The notes below the pieces were generated by a model. The model made no database searches. It worked only from the letters and a program-made list of their open reading frames with translations, and had not been told where the DNA came from. From NCBI GenBank assembly GCA_001443485.1, contig LDXQ01000020.1, positions 1-37,669 of the forward strand: a stretch of 37,669 bases of DNA, given 5' to 3'. A program made the position numbers and the translations under genes. The stretch is from Candidatus Sysuimicrobiota bacterium CSP1-3 (GTDB lineage: Bacteria; Sysuimicrobiota; Sysuimicrobiia; Sysuimicrobiales; Humicultoraceae). Positions 35,806 through 37,669 of the stretch are shown here, piece after piece. Position 1 is the first letter of the stretch. Each line of letters starts with the position of its first letter.

Positions 35806-37669
35806 ATGGAGGCCGCTCTTTCTACTCGTCACACCACCGCCACCGACCTACCGCCGGAGACGCTGGCCTACTTCCAGGGCGATGACCTCCGCGCGCACGT
35901 CTTTTACGACAAGTACGCGCTGCGCGATCCCGACGGTCGGGTACTGGAGAAGACACCCCCCGAGATGTGGCGCCGCATCGCCCGGGAACTGGCGTCGGTA
36001 GAAGCCCCGGAGAAGCGGGCAGAGTGGGAGGAGAAGTTCCACTGGCTGCTGGACGACTTCCGCTTCATCCCCGGCGGCCGGATTATGCACGGGGCGGGAA
36101 ATCCGAAGCGCGTCACACTGAGCAACTGCTACGTTTTGCCATTTCGCGAAGACTCTATCGAAGCCATCTTTGATTGGCTCAGGGAAGCCGCGCGGACCTA
36201 CTCATTCGGCGGCGGTGTCGGTGGTGACATCTCCATCCTCCGTCCACGGGGCGCGCCGGTGAACAACGCGGCGCGATCCTCGACCGGCGCGGTGTCGTTT
36301 ATGGAACTGATGTCTCTGACCACAGGGACGATTGGCCAGAGCGGCCGCCGTGGGGCGTTGATGATCACCGTTGCCGACAACCACCCCGACGTGCTCGACT
36401 TTGTGAAGATCAAGCGCAACCTGGACAAGGTGCGCTACGCAAACATCAGCGTTCGCGTCTCCGACGCGTTCATGCGTGCGGTAGAAGAGGACGCGACGTG
36501 GGATTTGGTGTTCGAAAATGAGCGAGCCCAGATGCGGCGGACTGTCCGGGCGCGAGAGTTGTGGAACGAGCTGATCAAAGGCGCGAGAGATCATGCTGAG
36601 CCTGGCGTGATCTTCTGGGACACGGTCAAGCGGTGGTCCACCAGTGAGTACAAAGGGATGGGAGTAATCACCACCAACCCCTGCTCGGAAATTCCCCTTG
36701 AACCGTACGGAAATTGCGACCTCGGCAATCTATCGCTCGCTCGATTCGTGACGGAAGAGTTCACATCGCAAGCTCGGGTGAACTGGGACACGCTGGAACC
36801 CGCTCTCCGCTATGCTGCGCGCTTCCTCGACAATGTGCTGGACTATAATGCCGACAGGCACCCGCTGCCGCAGCAGCGTGAGGCCAGCTTGAAATCCCGT
36901 CGCATCGGCGTCGGCTTCACCGGCCTGGGCGATATGCTGGTCATGCTCGGGCTGAAGTACGACACCGATGAGGCGGTCACGTTCGTCGACGGCCTCTTTG
37001 AGCAGATCAAGAACGTCGTGTACGACGAGAGCGTGAACCTGGCGCTGGAAAAGGGATCCTTCCCCGCCTACGACCCGCTGCAGCACTTCCAGTCGCCTTT
37101 CATGCAGACGCTGACGCCCGCGGTGCTGGACCGCATCCAGGCCCACGGCCTGCGCAACGTCGCTTTGCTCACGGTGCCGCCGGTGGGCAGCGGCGCGGCC
37201 CTGGCCGGGGTGACCAGCGGCATCGAGCCGATCTTCGACCTCTCCTACATCCGCCGCTCCGAGTCGCTCTCCCAGGAGTTCTTCAAGGTCTACCATCCGC
37301 TCGTGCGGGAGTACATGGCGCGCAGCGGGCTCCCGCGGGAGGAGGAGCTGCCGGACTTCTTCGTCACGGCGCACCAAATCGAGCCGGACATGCGTGTGAA
37401 GATGCAGGCCACGATTCAGAAGCACATTGACCACTCCATCAGCAGCACAGTGAACCTGCCGCGCGAAGTCCCGGTGGAGGAAGTGGAGCGGATTTACTTC
37501 CTCGCCTGGAAGCTTGGTGTCAAGGGAATCACGGTCTATCGCGAGTCCAGCCGCCAGGGCATTCTGATTACAGAGGAGCAGGCCAGAGCCTCCGGCGTCG
37601 TTGCCTCTCTGCCGGCGCTCGCTGCGTCATCGACAAGCGCGACTGCCCCAGGGCCTTCGTCCGCTGCGC
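35806..37669 (+). CDS. nrdJ: Ribonucleoside-diphosphate reductase large subunit, probably class II (adenosylcobalamin-dependent), 3' truncated by window end
   Basis: Open frame from ATG 35806 to the window end: TLSNCYVLPFREDSIEAIFDWL, SFGGGVGGDISILRPRGAPV, GQSGRRGALMITV, TTNPCSEIPLEPYGNCDLGNLSLA, KLGVKGITVYRESSRQGIL; no ATP-cone at the N-terminus. Confidence 0.85.
   Translation, partial: MEAALSTRHTTATDLPPETLAYFQGDDLRAHVFYDKYALRDPDGRVLEKTPPEMWRRIARELASVEAPEKRAEWEEKFHWLLDDFRFIPGGRIMHGAGNPKRVTLSNCYVLPFREDSIEAIFDWLREAARTYSFGGGVGGDISILRPRGAPVNNAARSSTGAVSFMELMSLTTGTIGQSGRRGALMITVADNHPDVLDFVKIKRNLDKVRYANISVRVSDAFMRAVEEDATWDLVFENERAQMRRTVRARELWNELIKGARDHAEPGVIFWDTVKRWSTSEYKGMGVITTNPCSEIPLEPYGNCDLGNLSLARFVTEEFTSQARVNWDTLEPALRYAARFLDNVLDYNADRHPLPQQREASLKSRRIGVGFTGLGDMLVMLGLKYDTDEAVTFVDGLFEQIKNVVYDESVNLALEKGSFPAYDPLQHFQSPFMQTLTPAVLDRIQAHGLRNVALLTVPPVGSGAALAGVTSGIEPIFDLSYIRRSESLSQEFFKVYHPLVREYMARSGLPREEELPDFFVTAHQIEPDMRVKMQATIQKHIDHSISSTVNLPREVPVEEVERIYFLAWKLGVKGITVYRESSRQGILITEEQARASGVVASLPALAASSTSATAPGPSSAA

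Noticed and set aside
1-37669. CRISPR array, tRNA/rRNA, transposase or phage genes
   Set aside because: No regularly spaced direct repeats of CRISPR size, no cloverleaf or rRNA sequence, and no recombinase motifs recognised on either strand

Overview
The window is dominated by a bacterial division and cell wall (dcw) cluster on the + strand: mraZ, rsmH, ftsL-like, ftsI/spoVD-type PBP, [unrelated block], murE, murF, mraY, [DinB-like], murD-like, ftsW, murG, murC, murB, ftsQ, ftsA, ftsZ. It is followed by a site-2-protease-like M50 peptidase, an ABC-2 type permease, nrdR and a 3'-truncated ribonucleotide reductase gene (nrdJ-like). The first ~7.5 kb has visibly lower GC by hand-sampled lines. 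It carries a 5'-truncated MFS transporter, a tandem pair of membrane HD/HD-GYP proteins and a giant SARP/BTAD-AAA-TPR regulator whose C-terminus crosses into high-GC sequence. The dcw cluster is interrupted (12.9-18.6 kb) by a TPR protein, an MFS transporter, a fumarylacetoacetate-hydrolase-family protein and a divergent NitT/TauT-type ABC importer. Observations most worth a second look: (i) a strongly divergent MurD in the canonical murD position, with several active-site motifs altered, and a MurE whose P-loop reads GTNGKGV; (ii) a 26-codon ORF with its own RBS, overlapping the murE start; (iii) a DinB-like gene overlapping the murD start; (iv) a mutually exclusive hairpin pair in the rsmH-ftsL gap; (v) 10-bp phased TGGGG repeats abutting the mraZ start codon; (vi) a promoter with two NrdR-like boxes exactly 31 bp apart upstream of nrdR-nrdJ. 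No tRNA, rRNA, CRISPR array or transposase was recognised. All family calls come from reading motifs by eye; no database search was run.
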